Made by a program: the position numbers and the translations under genes. The notes under the pieces were generated by a model. That model was not told where the DNA came from. It did no database searches and saw only the letters and a list, made by a program, of their open reading frames with translations. Positions 55,794 to 64,000 of a stretch of 64,000 nucleotides of DNA are shown piece by piece; position 1 is the stretch's first letter, and each line of letters begins with the position of its first letter. The DNA is from Dokdonella sp. (lineage in GTDB: Bacteria > Pseudomonadota > Gammaproteobacteria > Xanthomonadales > Rhodanobacteraceae): contig NZ_JAHCAP010000015.1 in NCBI RefSeq assembly GCF_019634815.1, forward strand, positions 1 to 64,000, given 5' to 3'.

Positions 55794-58451
55794 TCACGAG
55801 TCTTTGCCGGGCCGCCATTCGAAGCTGAGCTGGAACTCGCGGCCCTTGCGGTACTGCCGCGTTGGCAGACTGCCTTGCGTGAACCTCACCTCGGGGTCGA
55901 GCAGGTTGCGCAGCCGCAGCGACCAGCGCCAGTTGGGCGCGAACTGGTGGCGCATCTGGAAGTCCAGCGCGTTGAAAGCTTCCTCGTAGATGTCCGGCTG
56001 GCCCTGCACGCCGACTTCGGAGATGCGCCGGCCGGCACGGTTGAACATCAGTTGGGCATCGAAGCGGCCCTCCGGCGGTTCGTAGCCGATCTGCACGTTC
56101 ACCACATGGGGCGACTGGCCCTGCATCGACCGCGAGAGATTGGTCTGGTAGCTGGCGCTCCGCGGATCGAGTTCCACCCGGGAGCGGATGCGTGCGTAGT
56201 TGAATCCCAGACGGAAAGGCGACCAGGGCTGGCCGAAGAAGTCCAGTCTCTTGTAGATGTCGAGCTCGACACCGTAGTTGTGCGCGCTCGCGGCATTGGC
56301 AAAGCTCAGCAACGGGGTGGAGCCGGGCAATCGCAAGCGCTCGATCGGGTCCTTGAATCGTTTGTCGAACGCGCCAATGGACAGGCTGTCGGCGTCGGAG
56401 AAGTAATACTCCCAGCGCAGGTCGAGGTTACGGATGCGCGTGCCGACCAGGTCGGGATTGCCGATCGTATCGATGTCGAGCTCGGGATCGGTGTAGGGTG
56501 CGCGTGACAGCTCACGAAAATCCGGACGCGCCAGGGTTTGGCTCAAACCCAGGCGCAGCTGCGCGTTGGCGCTGTGCATCCAGGTGAAGGCCGCAGCCGG
56601 CAGCCAGGCGGCGGAATGGTCGCCAGCCACCACCGGCGGAGAATTCGAGTTGATGATGCTGTAGGTGACGACCTGCTGGTCGTTGCGCTCGCGGCGCGCG
56701 CCGAGGGAGAAGCGGAACTGGTCGTGGAACGTGTACTCGGCATTGAGGTAGAGCGAATCCAGGGTTTGCTCCGCTCGATAGTTGTCGGTGGCGCGGGTCA
56801 CCTCGCGCAGTACGAAACCGTCGGGGCGGATGTTGTCCGGCGCCAGAATCTGGTCGATCGGCAAATGCCAGAACTCGGGATTGGCTGCCAGGTCCGAATT
56901 GGGTGCCAACTGGAAAGTGAAGGTGCGAATCGAGGATTCGCGTTCGCGCGTGCTGCGGCCGAGTCCGCCGGCGAAGTTCAGGCTCGAGCCATCCTTGAAA
57001 TTGAAGGGCAGCAGCGCCTTGAACTGCAGGTTGTCCAGATCGTCATCGAGTTCGCCCCAGGTCTGCGAGTTGGAATCGGAGCGGTGCGAGAACTCCAGTG
57101 CGTCGCCGGCATGATCAAAGCGCCAGCGCCGGGTGTTGGGTTCGTCACGGCCGGCCCTGGCGCGTGTGTACTGCCAATCCAGCTCCAGATATTTGGCGAA
57201 GGGCAGCACGTGATGGCCGCCCAACTGGTGGGCGAGCAACTGGTTTTCGGTCCACTTCTGTTCGCCGAAGCGCGATGGAACGCTGTCGGCAACACCATCG
57301 GTGAGCTTGGCTCGGTCCATCGTCTGGCGCAGCAGCAGGCTGGTCAGCGCGATCCGGTGATCCATGCCGATATCCAGGCCCACGTTGGTGAAGAAGCTGG
57401 CGTCGATCTCGCGGCTGGTTGCGTCCACTACCTGTGCGGCGATCGGGTCGAGGCCGTGGTCGCTGGCGGCATAGGTGTCGCGTTGCTCGTGCACGGTGTC
57501 CCAGGATTGGGCGTAGCGCGTGGCGCCGATGATGCCCAGTCGCATGTTGTCGCCGAGCTCGAAGCCATTGCCGATGCCGACCGAATAGCCACTGTCCGGG
57601 CCGATACGCCGGTCCTCGATGCCGTAGCCTGCCGCTGCCACGCCGTGGCCATAGGCCTGCAGCTGGATCGGGGTTGCGCCGGTCGGGTTGGCTGGCGACT
57701 GCGGGCGCAGGAAGCGCCCGCCGGAAATCGCCGCTTCCAGATCGCCCGGCAGCGCGCGCTTGCCATCGTCACGCCCCGTCCAGTCGCGGCTGCCTCCGGC
57801 ATATCCAATGCCGTCATCGAAGGTCGTGCCTTCGTGGTATCCCAGCGAGCCCTTGGCACGAAAATGGAAGGCGTAGGGGACCTCGCGCGTGCGCAGCACC
57901 ACGCTCCCGCCGGCAAATTCGCCGGGCAGGCCGGGACCGTAGGACTTCTGCACGATGACGCCATCGAGCAGCTCGGTGGGAAACAGGTCCAGTGGCACCA
58001 CCCGGCGCGTGTAATCCGGGCTGGGAATCGGCGCGCCGTTCAGCAGCACATTGGTGTAGCGCTCGCCCAGGCCGCGGACATGGACGTACTTGCCGTCCAC
58101 CACGGTCAAGCCGGTCACGCGCTTGAGCGTGCCAGCCACATCCGAGTCGCCGGTGCGCGCGATCTGCTCGGCGCCCAGTGCCTCCGTCACCGTCGCGGCG
58201 CTGCGCCGCTCATCGAGATACAGTGCGTCATTGCCCGCCTTGGAGCTGCCCTGCACGGTCACACCGGAGAGCTCGGTGGTGTCCGCAGGCGAGAGGGCCG
58301 GCACCGCAGTCGTCGTCTGATCGATCGCTGGCGTGGCAGATTGCGTGGCAACGGCCACGGGTGGCGACTGCGCCCACGTCTCCGACCCGTGGGCCAAAGC
58401 GCAGGCGATGGCGAAACTCAAGCTGGCAACAGGCAAACTGATCGGGCGCAC
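55794..58451 (-). CDS. TonB-dependent outer-membrane receptor
   Basis: About 885 residues from the GTG at 58451. The signal peptide is LSFAIACALAHGSETWAQS. The plug contains DSDVAGTLKRVTGLTVVDGKYVHVRGLGERYTNVLLNGAPIPSP, standard for these receptors. The remaining 700 or so residues form the beta-barrel, with alternating aromatic strands and C-terminal REFQLSFEW. It imports a ligand across the outer membrane with energy from TonB/ExbBD; the ligand cannot be named. No ATG fits the family start and the GTG has a weak ribosome-binding site, so the exact start is uncertain. Upstream sequence to 58879 (428 bases) holds no clear gene. Confidence 0.9.
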   Translation of the reverse strand: MRPISLPVASLSFAIACALAHGSETWAQSPPVAVATQSATPAIDQTTTAVPALSPADTTELSGVTVQGSSKAGNDALYLDERRSAATVTEALGAEQIARTGDSDVAGTLKRVTGLTVVDGKYVHVRGLGERYTNVLLNGAPIPSPDYTRRVVPLDLFPTELLDGVIVQKSYGPGLPGEFAGGSVVLRTREVPYAFHFRAKGSLGYHEGTTFDDGIGYAGGSRDWTGRDDGKRALPGDLEAAISGGRFLRPQSPANPTGATPIQLQAYGHGVAAAGYGIEDRRIGPDSGYSVGIGNGFELGDNMRLGIIGATRYAQSWDTVHEQRDTYAASDHGLDPIAAQVVDATSREIDASFFTNVGLDIGMDHRIALTSLLLRQTMDRAKLTDGVADSVPSRFGEQKWTENQLLAHQLGGHHVLPFAKYLELDWQYTRARAGRDEPNTRRWRFDHAGDALEFSHRSDSNSQTWGELDDDLDNLQFKALLPFNFKDGSSLNFAGGLGRSTRERESSIRTFTFQLAPNSDLAANPEFWHLPIDQILAPDNIRPDGFVLREVTRATDNYRAEQTLDSLYLNAEYTFHDQFRFSLGARRERNDQQVVTYSIINSNSPPVVAGDHSAAWLPAAAFTWMHSANAQLRLGLSQTLARPDFRELSRAPYTDPELDIDTIGNPDLVGTRIRNLDLRWEYYFSDADSLSIGAFDKRFKDPIERLRLPGSTPLLSFANAASAHNYGVELDIYKRLDFFGQPWSPFRLGFNYARIRSRVELDPRSASYQTNLSRSMQGQSPHVVNVQIGYEPPEGRFDAQLMFNRAGRRISEVGVQGQPDIYEEAFNALDFQMRHQFAPNWRWSLRLRNLLDPEVRFTQGSLPTRQYRKGREFQLSFEWRPGKDS

Positions 58452-58879
58452 GGCATCGACTTTCGAGAGTGGGGGTCCCTTGCGGGAATCCGCATATCGT
58501 CGGCATGGCCGATGACGGGCATGCGACAGGTCGGTGACAGCTCGATGATCGCCGCGGGTCGGCGCGCTCCGGCGGGTCCGCGAAAAAGGGAAGGGGCGCA
58601 AGACCGCTGTCGCTGGCCGGCTTGGCAGGTGGCCGAAGGCCCCTTTTCGGCATGTCGTCGGTCGGCCGCTCGAAGACTCTTGCCCGCAGCGCTGCCTGCG
58701 CAGCGCCGGGACGCGCTGCACGCGAATCGACCACGCAAGCAACCGGTTCGCCGCAGTCGAGTCCGGGCGTGTACCGGACTCGACGGGCTGAAAAAGTCCA
58801 GCACGGACTTGTTCAGCATCCTGCTAAACCCATTTGCGCCACGCTGCGCCTCACCTGCGTTGCCCAAGGAGAGTGCCCC

Positions 58880-59206
58880 ATGTCCCATGTCCTGCCTGCC
58901 CTGCTGATCGCTGCCGGCGACATCGCCCTGAGCGGCCTGCGCGGCGATGTCGCCATCGATGAGGTCAGTACGGGCGACGTGGTGCTTGAAAACATCGGCG
59001 GCAGCGTCGCCGTCAAGCGACTGGAAACCGGCGACCTGCACCTGCGACACGTCGCCAGAGATGTGCGAGTCGAGTCGATGGACACTGGTGACCTGCAGGT
59101 CGAGGATGGCGGCGGAGACCTCACCGCGCGCTCGCATGGTCTGGGCGGCACCGCGCACCGCAACGTGCGCGGCAAGGTGCAGATGCCGGGCGACGAAGAC
59201 GACTGA
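58880..59206 (+). CDS. Shortened DUF4097-like protein
   Basis: 108 residues, MSHVLPALLIAAGDIALSGL and on. The C-terminal 95 residues align with the last 110 or so residues of the protein at 52708-53565, for example TGDVVLENIGGSV with TGDVRLGQIAHDV and RSHGLGGTAHRNVRGKV with RSHGLGDITHRNVRGKV. The signal-like start joins directly to GD repeats, as if about 150 central codons had been lost. The 60 or so bases before the two starts also match. It could be a functional mini-protein or decaying copy. Confidence 0.65.
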   Translation: MSHVLPALLIAAGDIALSGLRGDVAIDEVSTGDVVLENIGGSVAVKRLETGDLHLRHVARDVRVESMDTGDLQVEDGGGDLTARSHGLGGTAHRNVRGKVQMPGDEDD

Positions 59207-59225
59207 ACCTGTGCAGGCCAGCGGC

Positions 59226-59249
59226 GCCCGATCGCAGCCGCGATCGGGC
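59226..59249. terminator. Bidirectional hairpin between the short DUF4097 copy and osmC
   Basis: A perfect 10-bp stem (GCCCGATCGC with GCGATCGGGC) with an AGCC loop lies between the stops of two convergent genes, 20 bases and 10 bases away. Confidence 0.65.
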
Positions 59250-59258
59250 AAGGCGCAT

Positions 59259-59726
59259 TCAGTCGCACGCCTCGATGCGGATGCGCGTGGTCACCGAATT
59301 GGCGATGAAACAGCGCTCATGCGCGGCTTCGTGCAGTTCGTCGATTTGCGCGACACTCGGTTGCGTCGCGCCACCGAACGCGATGCGCGGTCGGAGCACG
59401 ACGTCGGTGATCGCCTGCCGGCCGGGCGCGATGCGGCCCAGCGTGCCGACGGCTTGGTCTTCGTAGGCGTCGACGACCCAGCCGCGCTCGGCGGCGAGCG
59501 AAAGGAACCACAGCATGTGGCAGCTCGCGAGCGCGGCGATGAAGGCTTCCTCGGGATCGACTGCTGTCGGGTCTGACCAAGGCGCTGGCACCACGGATGG
59601 TGAAGGCGAAGCAGCGATCACCGCGCCGCCGTCGAAGCGCCACTGATGCCGGCGCGAGTAAAGACCGCGGCGGAATTCCGCTGCGGCCTCGCGTTGCCAC
59701 GCAACGGTTGCGCGATGTTCACTCAT
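59259..59726 (-). CDS. OsmC-family peroxiredoxin-like protein
   Basis: 155 residues from the ATG at 59726. OsmC/Ohr fold with the two redox cysteines at 69 (LASCHML) and 139 (HERCFIAN). Conserved pattern: DPEEAFIAALASCHMLWFLSLAAERGW and VDAYEDQAVGTL. It reduces organic peroxides with thiols. It lies between the short DUF4097 copy and pgk, divergent from pgk. A second family member, Ohr, is at 63092. Confidence 0.9.
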   Translation of the reverse strand: MSEHRATVAWQREAAAEFRRGLYSRRHQWRFDGGAVIAASPSPSVVPAPWSDPTAVDPEEAFIAALASCHMLWFLSLAAERGWVVDAYEDQAVGTLGRIAPGRQAITDVVLRPRIAFGGATQPSVAQIDELHEAAHERCFIANSVTTRIRIEACD

Positions 59727-59823
59727 GATGTTCCTCGATTCGCGATTCCCGATTTTCAGCGCGACCCTGCCGTGCGGGCAAGCCGGCCATTGCGTCGCGC
59801 CCGCGTCGCCGTTGTAATGGCAT

Positions 59824-59841
59824 GTTTCCAACCCTGGAAAC
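59824..59841 (+). promoter_or_regulatory. Dyad overlapping the pgk ribosome-binding region
   Basis: GTTTCC and GGAAAC are 6 bases apart and the right arm ends 6 bases before the pgk ATG, so its GGA is the only Shine-Dalgarno-like sequence. Folding would sequester it. The same arms precede the pgk fragment at 53675, with a different centre. It may be an operator or an RNA hairpin. Confidence 0.5.
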
Positions 59842-59847
59842 TGCGCC

Positions 59848-61035
59848 ATGGCCATTGTTCGCATGACCGATCTCGATCTCGCCGGCAAGCGCGTGCTGAT
59901 CCGCGAGGATCTCAACGTGCCGATCGAACACGCTGCCGACGGCAGTGCCCACATCACCTCGGAAACACGCATCCTCGCCGCGCTGCCGACGATCCGGCTC
60001 GCGCTGGAGAAAGGCGCCGCGGTGATGGTGACTTCGCACCTGGGGCGCCCGAAGGAAGGCGTCTGGACTGCCGAAGATTCGCTCGCGCCGGTGGCGCAGC
60101 GCCTGGCGCAACTGCTAGGGCGTGAGGTACCGCTCGTGCGCGACTGGCTCGATGGTGTTGCCGTGGCGCCGGGTCAGCTCGTGCTGCTCGAGAACTGCCG
60201 CATGAACGTCGGCGAAGGCAAGGATGACGAGACGCTGGCGAAGAAGTACGCCGCGCTGTGCGATGTGTTCGTGATGGATGCCTTCGGCACTGCACATCGC
60301 GCGCAGGCCTCCACCCACGGCGCGATCCGTTTTGCCAAGGTCGCAGCGGGCGGGCCGCTGCTGATGGCCGAGATCGATGCGCTGGCCAAGGCGCTCGAAC
60401 AGCCGGCGCGACCACTGCTCGCGATCGTCGCCGGCTCCAAGGTCTCGACCAAGCTCAGCCTGCTCGAGAACCTCGTCGACAAGGTCGACCAGCTCATCGT
60501 CGGTGGCGGCATCGCCAACACTTTCATCGCCGCGATGGGGCACAAGGTCGGCAAGTCGCTGTTCGAGGCCGACCTGCTCGATACCGCCAGGAAGATCATC
60601 GCCGACGCCAAGGCGCGCGGCGCCGAAGTGCCGATACCCACCGACGTGATCGTGGCGCCGGCGTTTGCCGCCGACGCGCCGGCGACGATCAAGGCGGTGG
60701 CCGAGGTTGGCGACGAGGACATGATCCTCGACATCGGCCCGCAGACCAGCGCGCGCTATGCCGCGCTGATCGCCAAGGCCGGCACGGTGGTGTGGAACGG
60801 CCCGGTCGGCGTGTTCGAGTTCGATGCCTTCGGCAACGGCACGCGCAGCCTGGCGCAGGCCATCGCGGCAGCGCGCGCGTTCTCGATCGCCGGCGGCGGC
60901 GACACGCTCGCGGCAATCGAGAAATACGGCGTCGCCGATCGCGTGTCCTACATTTCCACCGGTGGCGGCGCCTTCCTGGAATTCCTCGAAGGCAAGGTGC
61001 TGCCCGCGGTCGCCGCGCTCGAGGCGCGCGCTTGA
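59848..61035 (+). CDS. pgk: Phosphoglycerate kinase
   Basis: 395 residues, full length for bacterial PGK. It interconverts 1,3-bisphosphoglycerate/ADP and 3-phosphoglycerate/ATP. Diagnostic N-terminal block [13 protein letters not shown], substrate-site HLGRPKEG, and C-terminal nucleotide block [11 protein letters not shown] with [14 protein letters not shown]. The ATG at 59848 fits the family. Its stop overlaps the start of the HAD gene by 2 bases. A diverged copy of its 5' end is at 53704. Confidence 0.97.
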   Translation: MAIVRMTDLDLAGKRVLIREDLNVPIEHAADGSAHITSETRILAALPTIRLALEKGAAVMVTSHLGRPKEGVWTAEDSLAPVAQRLAQLLGREVPLVRDWLDGVAVAPGQLVLLENCRMNVGEGKDDETLAKKYAALCDVFVMDAFGTAHRAQASTHGAIRFAKVAAGGPLLMAEIDALAKALEQPARPLLAIVAGSKVSTKLSLLENLVDKVDQLIVGGGIANTFIAAMGHKVGKSLFEADLLDTARKIIADAKARGAEVPIPTDVIVAPAFAADAPATIKAVAEVGDEDMILDIGPQTSARYAALIAKAGTVVWNGPVGVFEFDAFGNGTRSLAQAIAAARAFSIAGGGDTLAAIEKYGVADRVSYISTGGGAFLEFLEGKVLPAVAALEARA

Positions 61036-61673
61036 GGCTGGTGCTGCTGGATCTCGACGGTACGCTGATCGACTCCGAGCAGGGCATCACTGCCTCGATC
61101 GAACATGCCCTGCGCACGCTCGGCGCGCCGATCCCGCCGCGCGAAGCGCTGCGCGAATGGATCGGCCCGCCGCTGCGCGCGAGTTTTCCGCAGCTGCTCG
61201 GTGCCGACCCGGCGCGCACCGAGCAGGCGGTCGCGCTCTATCGCGAACGCTTCGATGCGGTGGGCTGGCGCGAACATGCGGTGTATGCGGGGATCGCCGA
61301 GGTGGTCATGCAGATCGCGGCGCAAGGCGCGCAGCTCGCGGTGGTGACGACCAAGGTGGCGCCGCATGCGCAGCGCATCGTCGACCACCTGCCATTCGGC
61401 ACCTGTTTCCAAGCGACCTACTCGCCTGCGCAGGGCAGCGCGCACAGCGAAAAGGCCACGATGATCGCGCAGGCGCTCAGGGATTTTTCCTGCGCGGCGC
61501 ACGATGCCGTGATGATCGGCGATCGCCGCTTCGACATCGAGGGTGCGCACGCCAACCACGTGCGCGCGATCGGCGTGAGCTGGGGTTTCGGCAGCATCGC
61601 GGAATTGCGCGCGGCGCAGGCCGATGTGATCGCCGACGAGCCGGCGCAATTGCCGGCGCTGCTGGCGCCTTGA
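61032..61673 (+). CDS. HAD-family phosphatase, Gph-like
   Basis: 213 residues from the TTG at 61032, which overlaps the pgk stop (TTGA). The first HAD motif [10 protein letters not shown] is right at the start, so a later Met is excluded. Motif II VVTTK, and the C-terminal [15 protein letters not shown] complete the haloacid-dehalogenase core with an alpha-helical cap (phosphoglycolate phosphatase type). It probably dephosphorylates phosphoglycolate or another small phosphate. Coupled to pgk. Confidence 0.9.
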   Translation: MRLVLLDLDGTLIDSEQGITASIEHALRTLGAPIPPREALREWIGPPLRASFPQLLGADPARTEQAVALYRERFDAVGWREHAVYAGIAEVVMQIAAQGAQLAVVTTKVAPHAQRIVDHLPFGTCFQATYSPAQGSAHSEKATMIAQALRDFSCAAHDAVMIGDRRFDIEGAHANHVRAIGVSWGFGSIAELRAAQADVIADEPAQLPALLAP

Positions 61674-61701
61674 TGCCAAGGTGCGGACGCGCAGCGCGCC
61701 G

Positions 61702-62967
61702 CTACGGCAGATGCTGCAGGAAGCGCAAGGTGTACTGCAGCGGCTGGGTGCCTCCGACCGAATTGCAGATCGGCGAGGCATTGGCGGTCGGGCTGGCGCA
61801 GGGCGTGTCGCGGTCGAACGACCAGTAGTGCACGCCGGCGAGGCCGTTGTCTCGCGCATAGGCCATCACCGTATCGACATCGGCATCGGTAAAGGTCTCG
61901 CTGACCACGTCGTTGAGGCCGATCATCGGCGTCAGTTCGATCTTGTCGATCGGCACGTTGAAGCTGTGCATGAGATTGACCGCCGCCTGGATTGCGGAGG
62001 CACCCATGTCGCAGCGGCCATCGACCACCACGCATACGCCACTGCCGGTCGCGCCGTAGTCCATCACCATGAGGTTGATCGTGTAGTTTTCCAGGCTCGA
62101 TGCCTGGATCGCCTGCACGGTGGCGGCGCCCAGGCTGTTGAGTCCGCCGTAACTGCCATCGGAAGCGGCCAGCGTCGCCAGCGTGAAGGAGAAGCGCAGT
62201 TGCGGATGAGTGGCCTGCGCCGCGGCCGCGACCGCAACCAGTGACTGGATCTGCGTCGGCGTCTGGCCGCCCTCGATGTCGAAGTCGATGCCACGCAGGT
62301 TGGCACTGGCGTAGCGCGCGATGAAGGCTTCGAACTGCTGTGGATCGCTGCAGGTGAACGCACCCGCAGCGCCACCGGTGGCAATGATGTAATCGACACC
62401 TGCGGCGACGAAGCTCGGAATATTGGCGTCGGCGAACGCCTGCCCTGCAACCCCGCCCCAGTTCTCGTTGCCGCACTGGCCGGTGGCGAAGGCCAGCGTC
62501 ACCGTCTGCAGCCCCGGCGTGTGCTGCGGAATCAGGCCACCGCTGCCGACCAGCGGCAAGGCGCTGCCCAGTACCGCGCTGCGCATGTGGTTGGTATTCC
62601 AGTCCATGTTGATCGTGACGTCCTTGTAGGGACTGAACACGAACCCTTCGGCAATGCCTTCGAAGCCGTTGCGGAAGATCGGGTCGGGTGGCTCGTTGCC
62701 GGGATCGCCGCCATCGCCTTCGCAGGCTTCCACCGCGGTCCACGGCTGGCCCGATCCGGGTGCGCCATTGTGGGATGCCGGCTCATCACCCTGCGTCCAC
62801 CAGCTGGCGCGGTAGTTGGTCGCATTCTGACTGGCGACATCACCACCGTTGTATGCGGTCGATGCGTTCCAGGCGGCTGCGCATTCGGGCGCGGCGTGGG
62901 CGTGGCAGACCGGGATGCAGGCAAGCGCCAGCAATGCGGCAGGACGAATCACGGCAGGCAGGCTCAT
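61702..62967 (-). CDS. Secreted GH18 chitinase-like protein with CBM and FRNGFE linker
   Basis: 421 residues. Signal peptide to about HAHAAPEC. Residues 31-60 (AAWNASTAYNGGDVASQN and WWTQGDEP) are a chitin-binding CBM5/12-type module. A linker (96-103) reads DPIFRNGFE, an internal copy of the shared tail motif. The C-terminal domain is GH18 with the catalytic block GIDFDIE (226-232; Glu 232 would be the acid), though the usual first Asp of DGxDxDxE is Arg 225. A strand LMVMDYGATGSG follows. Likely chitin or peptidoglycan-related glycan cleavage. Extracellular. Confidence 0.85.
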   Translation of the reverse strand: MSLPAVIRPAALLALACIPVCHAHAAPECAAAWNASTAYNGGDVASQNATNYRASWWTQGDEPASHNGAPGSGQPWTAVEACEGDGGDPGNEPPDPIFRNGFEGIAEGFVFSPYKDVTINMDWNTNHMRSAVLGSALPLVGSGGLIPQHTPGLQTVTLAFATGQCGNENWGGVAGQAFADANIPSFVAAGVDYIIATGGAAGAFTCSDPQQFEAFIARYASANLRGIDFDIEGGQTPTQIQSLVAVAAAAQATHPQLRFSFTLATLAASDGSYGGLNSLGAATVQAIQASSLENYTINLMVMDYGATGSGVCVVVDGRCDMGASAIQAAVNLMHSFNVPIDKIELTPMIGLNDVVSETFTDADVDTVMAYARDNGLAGVHYWSFDRDTPCASPTANASPICNSVGGTQPLQYTLRFLQHLP

Positions 62968-63091
62968 GTCGGTCGATCCGATGGTGGCGCCGCGCGAGTG
63001 CGACGGCGCGCATCATGGGGTCGACTTTCGCGGCTGTCCAAGCCCGCATCGGCATAACGTGACGGACTGCCGCTTTCCGTCGTGGTGGCGC

Positions 63092-63523
63092 TCAGGCGAG
63101 CTTGATCGTCACATCGACATTGCCGCGCGTGGCATGCGAGTACGGGCAGATGTCACGGTGCGCGGTATCGACGATCTCCTGCGCGAGCGCGCGTTCGACA
63201 CCGGGCAGGTGCACTTCGAGCTGGACCGCAATGCCGAACCCGGTGGGTTCGCGCGGGCCGATGCCGACATGGGCGACCACATGGGTATCGGCCGGAACGT
63301 CGACCTTCTTCTGGCCGGCGACCAGGCGCACCGCGCCTTCGAAGCAGGCGGCATAGCCCGCTGCGAACAGTTGTTCCGGGTTGGTGGCTGCGCCGCCCGG
63401 GCCGCCCATCTCCCTGGGTACCTTGAGGTCGGCCTTGAGCACGCCATCGCTGCTCTGGATATGGCCGTTGCGACCGCCCTTGGCGGTTGCGGTTGCGGTA
63501 TAGAGGATCTTGCTGAGTTTCAT
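63092..63523 (-). CDS. ohr: Organic hydroperoxide resistance protein Ohr
   Basis: 143 residues. OsmC/Ohr fold with peroxidatic Cys 60 (AACFEGAV) and resolving Cys 126 (DICPYSH). Typical start MKLSKILYTATATAKGGRNG and the conserved GGPGGAATNPEQLFAAGYAACF. It reduces fatty-acid and other organic hydroperoxides using lipoylated proteins. The ATG overlaps the ohrR stop by 4 bases, so ohrR-ohr is an operon and Ohr would be induced with its own regulator. Confidence 0.95.
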   Translation of the reverse strand: MKLSKILYTATATAKGGRNGHIQSSDGVLKADLKVPREMGGPGGAATNPEQLFAAGYAACFEGAVRLVAGQKKVDVPADTHVVAHVGIGPREPTGFGIAVQLEVHLPGVERALAQEIVDTAHRDICPYSHATRGNVDVTIKLA

Positions 63524-63993
63524 GGGCTATCTCCTTCAGGGTGGCTCGCAAGCGAGCCGGTCAAGCGGGTGAGGCTGCCGCGCAGCGCGGTCAGGTTCTG
63601 TGCGGACAGGCCACTGTGGCGGATCAGGCAGGCGGGAATCTGCAGCGCACCTGCGTGCAAGGCGCGGCCTGCTTGCGTGATGCGGATCTCGACCACGCGC
63701 GCATCGCTGCGCCGGCGCCGGCGCGTGACCAGCCCCGCCGCCTGCATGCGCTTGAGCAGGGGCGTGAGCGTGCCCGAATCGAGTTGCAGGCGCTGGCCCA
63801 GCTCGCGCACGTTACAGGCATCGACTTCCCACAACACCAGCAGCACGAGGTATTGCGGATAGGTCAGGCCCAGGGGTTCGAGCAGGGGTCTGTAGGCGGT
63901 CGTCATCGCCCGCGAGGCGGCATACAGCGCGAAACACAGCTGTTCCTCCAGATGCAGCGATGGGGCCGCAGGCTTGCCAGTGGTCCTGTCCAC
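63520..63993 (-). CDS. ohrR: MarR-family organic peroxide sensor OhrR
   Basis: 157 residues with a winged-helix MarR fold (NVRELGQRLQLDSGTLTPLLKRMQAAGLVTRRR is the recognition helix and wing). The sensing Cys is at 20 (EQLCFALYAAS), the position used by OhrR of Xanthomonas and Bacillus. Oxidation by organic hydroperoxide should release it from the ohr operator. The operator would lie just upstream, at or beyond the window end. The start at 63993 is 7 bases from the end of the sequence. Confidence 0.92.
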   Translation of the reverse strand: MDRTTGKPAAPSLHLEEQLCFALYAASRAMTTAYRPLLEPLGLTYPQYLVLLVLWEVDACNVRELGQRLQLDSGTLTPLLKRMQAAGLVTRRRRRSDARVVEIRITQAGRALHAGALQIPACLIRHSGLSAQNLTALRGSLTRLTGSLASHPEGDSP

Positions 63994-64000
63994 CCGATCG

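Overview
The window is about 64 kb of GC-rich chromosome from a free-living gammaproteobacterium. Gene content points to the Xanthomonadales, most likely the Rhodanobacteraceae/Lysobacteraceae side: a short-form AMP nucleosidase, a PPi-dependent phosphofructokinase with a K+-independent H+-pyrophosphatase, a large outer-membrane/secretome share, and several secreted proteins ending in an (I/L/V)F-x-(D/N/S)-G/S-F tail. This placement is inference from gene content; no rRNA is present. I see no tRNA, rRNA, insertion sequence, prophage or CRISPR array.

Layout. 1-150: REP-like palindromes and a 41-bp tandem repeat. 336-11222: a Tat-signal TldD with a PmbA-like partner, then a DUF4159 protein and a tightly overlapping MoxR/DUF58/BatA-type operon. 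11253-17041: a DUF4124 protein, a membrane protein with a degenerate GGDEF domain, FadE and AMP nucleosidase. 17397-20537: a coupled pair of secreted proteins and a flavin amine oxidase. 20871-26519: the rod-shape operon mreB-mreC-mreD-mrdA-rodA behind a recognisable sigma70-type promoter. 26798-36254: a PfkB-family kinase, a DUF192 lipoprotein, rubredoxin, three secreted beta-propeller/repeat proteins with the DGF-type tail, a membrane protein and hemL. 36396-46285: a secreted helical protein, an SDR, argD, a leucine-rich-repeat protein with 18 repeats, gloA, a Lon-N-like protein, mpl and adk. 46421-52546: PPi-PFK, a GST, a DUF2165 protein, an M23-like protein and the H+-pyrophosphatase. 52708-63993: a DUF4097-like exported protein, a beta-helix protein plus TonB-dependent receptor, a shortened DUF4097-like copy, OsmC, pgk, a HAD phosphatase, a GH18 chitinase-like protein, and ohr/ohrR.

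Functional themes. Cell-wall elongation (mre/mrd, mpl), PPi-based energy metabolism (pfp, hppA, with adk and pgk close by), thiol-peroxide defence (ohr/ohrR, osmC), and a rich set of exported repeat proteins.

Most unusual signals. (1) A short C-terminal DGF-E-type tail shared by five otherwise unrelated exported proteins, with a sixth copy as an internal linker in a chitinase. (2) Two places where the diverged 5' end of a housekeeping gene (argD, pgk) is duplicated a few kb away, with secreted or outer-membrane genes lying between fragment and intact gene. (3) The LRR gene, whose signal peptide is broken by one extra base in a T run and whose repeats look like shuffled cassettes. (4) A Tat-exported TldD next to a signal-less partner and a MoxR operon.
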